Positions 62,990-64,000 of a DNA stretch of 64,000 nt are shown piece by piece (position 1 is the stretch's first letter; the number at the start of each line of letters is the position of its first letter). Location of the stretch: assembly GCA_018223125.1 (NCBI GenBank), contig JAAEZA010000001.1, positions 179,017 to 243,016 on the forward strand. Reading direction: 5' to 3'. Origin of the DNA: Paracoccaceae bacterium. Lineage in GTDB: Bacteria; Pseudomonadota; Alphaproteobacteria; Rhodobacterales; Rhodobacteraceae. The position numbers and the translations under genes were made by a program. The notes beneath the pieces were generated by a model. The model ran no database searches. It had not been told where the DNA came from and saw only the letters and a list, made by a program, of their open reading frames with translations.

Positions 62990-63805
62990 ATGAGCGATGC
63001 GATCGACCATTTGAAGGCGGGCAATCTGGATGCAGCCTATGACGCCCTGACAGCCAGTATCCGCAAGGACCCAGCCGACAGCAAACTTCGGGTTTTCCTG
63101 TTCCAGATGCTCTGTGTGCGCGGCGAATGGGATCGGGCGCTGACCCAGTTGAAAGTGTGCGGTGAAATGGCACCGGAAACCATGCCGATGGTCCAGTCCT
63201 ACCGCGAGGCAATCGCCTGCGAAATGGTGCGCGAGAAAGTCTTTGCCGGTGAAACCGCACCGCTGGTCTTTGGAGAACCGGCGCAATGGGTGGCTTTGAT
63301 GATCCAGTCACTGGGACTGCTCGCCAAAGGCGACACAGCGCAGGCCACGCGCTTGCGTAACGAGGCTTTCGAAGCAGCCCCGAGCCAGAGCGGCGAAGCC
63401 GATGGAACAGCGTTCGAGTGGATCGCTGACGCGGATATGCGCCTTGGTCCGATGCTGGAACTGGTGATGAACGGGCGCTATTACTGGGCACCGTTTTCCA
63501 ACATCAAACGTATGAGTTTTGATGATCCGAGCGATCTGCGCGACAAGGTCTGGACCCCTGTAGAAATCACATGGGCCAATGGTGGCGATGTAGTTGGCTT
63601 TATTCCGACCCGTTATCCGGGGTCTGCCCAATCAAAGCGGGCAGGGATCATGCTGGCACGGGAAACCGACTGGATTGATGCGGGGGATGAAACCTATCTC
63701 GGCATCGGGCAGCGCCTGTTTGCGACTAACAACGAAGATCTGGCGCTGATGGACCTGCGCAGTATCTCCCTATCGGCAGTCGGGGGCAGTGATGGCGCGG
63801 ACTGA
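62990..63805 (+). CDS. tagJ: T6SS accessory protein TagJ (ImpE-like)
   Basis: The 271-residue protein has an N-terminal TPR-like helical region (LKAGNLDAAYDALTASIRKD and WDRALTQLKVCGEMAPET) and a C-terminal ImpE domain (FEWIADADMRLGPMLELVMN, YYWAPFSNIKRM, then GFIPTRYPGS). TagJ (HsiE1) binds the sheath small subunit and links it to the ClpV recycling ATPase. Its presence suggests a class of T6SS that uses TagJ. Its stop overlaps the tssE start by 14 nt. Confidence 0.9.
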   Translation: MSDAIDHLKAGNLDAAYDALTASIRKDPADSKLRVFLFQMLCVRGEWDRALTQLKVCGEMAPETMPMVQSYREAIACEMVREKVFAGETAPLVFGEPAQWVALMIQSLGLLAKGDTAQATRLRNEAFEAAPSQSGEADGTAFEWIADADMRLGPMLELVMNGRYYWAPFSNIKRMSFDDPSDLRDKVWTPVEITWANGGDVVGFIPTRYPGSAQSKRAGIMLARETDWIDAGDETYLGIGQRLFATNNEDLALMDLRSISLSAVGGSDGAD

Positions 63806-64000
63806 ACTTTCCGATCGCGAACGGCTTCAACCCTCCTTGCTGGACAGGTTGACCGACAAATCCCCGACCGACACGAAAGACACCGCTGGCGAACGGTATA
63901 TCGACGTGCGCCGCCTGCGTGAAATCATCCTGCGGGATCTCGGCTGGTTGTTGAACACCGCCAATAATGAAGAGATCATTGACCCCGCCCTCTATCCCCA
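63792..64000 (+). CDS. tssE: T6SS baseplate protein TssE (partial, runs off window)
   Basis: Only the first 69 codons are visible. The protein begins MARTELSDRERLQPSLLDRL, followed by YIDVRRLREIILRDLGWLLN and the start of a gp25-like domain. TssE is the gp25 homologue of the baseplate. The ATG at 63792 lies inside the tagJ end (14-nt overlap), indicating coupling. Other core genes (tssF, tssG, tssK and so on) are expected beyond the window. Confidence 0.9.
   Translation, partial: MARTELSDRERLQPSLLDRLTDKSPTDTKDTAGERYIDVRRLREIILRDLGWLLNTANNEEIIDPALYP

Overview
The window reads as chromosomal DNA of a marine-type Alphaproteobacterium, most likely Rhodobacterales (Roseobacter group). The evidence is a pyruvate dehydrogenase operon whose E1-beta subunit carries its own lipoyl domain, a class I fructose-bisphosphate aldolase next to tkt-gap-pgk, a ZapA preceded by a coiled-coil partner, a 47-residue membrane protein between gap and pgk, CtrA-type TTAA-N7-TTAA sites, and the overall protein style. 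No insertion sequence, prophage block, CRISPR array or rRNA was seen. One tRNA gene, tRNA-Leu(GAG), is present.

Layout. 0-8.6 kb: 5' part of accB, a periplasmic DsbA-like protein, a PLP aminotransferase, prfB, a LysE exporter coupled to a GMC oxidoreductase, a 553-residue disordered protein with a helically phased GTAGTA repeat in front of it, and thiamine pyrophosphokinase. 8.6-16.4 kb: sdaA, rpiA, gor, the membrane quality-control set hflK-hflC-DUF2065 and a Deg protease. 16.5-26.4 kb: a central-carbon block on the minus strand (pdhA-pdhB-pdhC, ftsB, fba, and tkt-gap-small ORF-pgk). It contains a palindrome at the pdhA promoter and two CG-centred palindromes between tkt and gap. 26.6-31 kb: zapA pair, monothiol glutaredoxin-BolA-purL, and a MAPEG protein. 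31.4-33 kb: YCII protein plus an ECF42-like sigma factor. 33-46.6 kb: LysR and fused indolepyruvate oxidoreductase, a UbiH-type hydroxylase, a HAD nucleotidase, an FkbM methyltransferase-GntR pair, a membrane glycosyltransferase preceded by two overlapping CtrA sites, carA, yqeY, DUF2244 and a bestrophin. 46.7-50.4 kb: ctaD, lipB, tRNA-Leu, an AT-rich XRE-type HTH gene and aroQ.

50.6-64 kb is the accessory highlight: a type VI secretion (T6SS) locus with two divergent arms. The plus arm is tssA-tssB-tssC-hcp-tagJ-tssE and runs off the window. The minus arm is a seven-gene envelope module: M15 peptidase, outer-membrane beta-barrel, caspase-like protease, two lipoproteins, a transmembrane Ser/Thr kinase with a large periplasmic region, and an OmpA-domain protein. 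The caspase-kinase-barrel-lipoprotein set beside the T6SS is the best candidate for an undescribed system here. A plausible but untested reading is a sensing, anchoring or checkpoint module that couples envelope state to T6SS assembly.

All calls rest on reading protein and DNA motifs by eye. No database search, alignment or folding was run. Start codons were chosen from ribosome-binding-site spacing and family length, and several non-ATG starts (TTG, GTG) are proposed.
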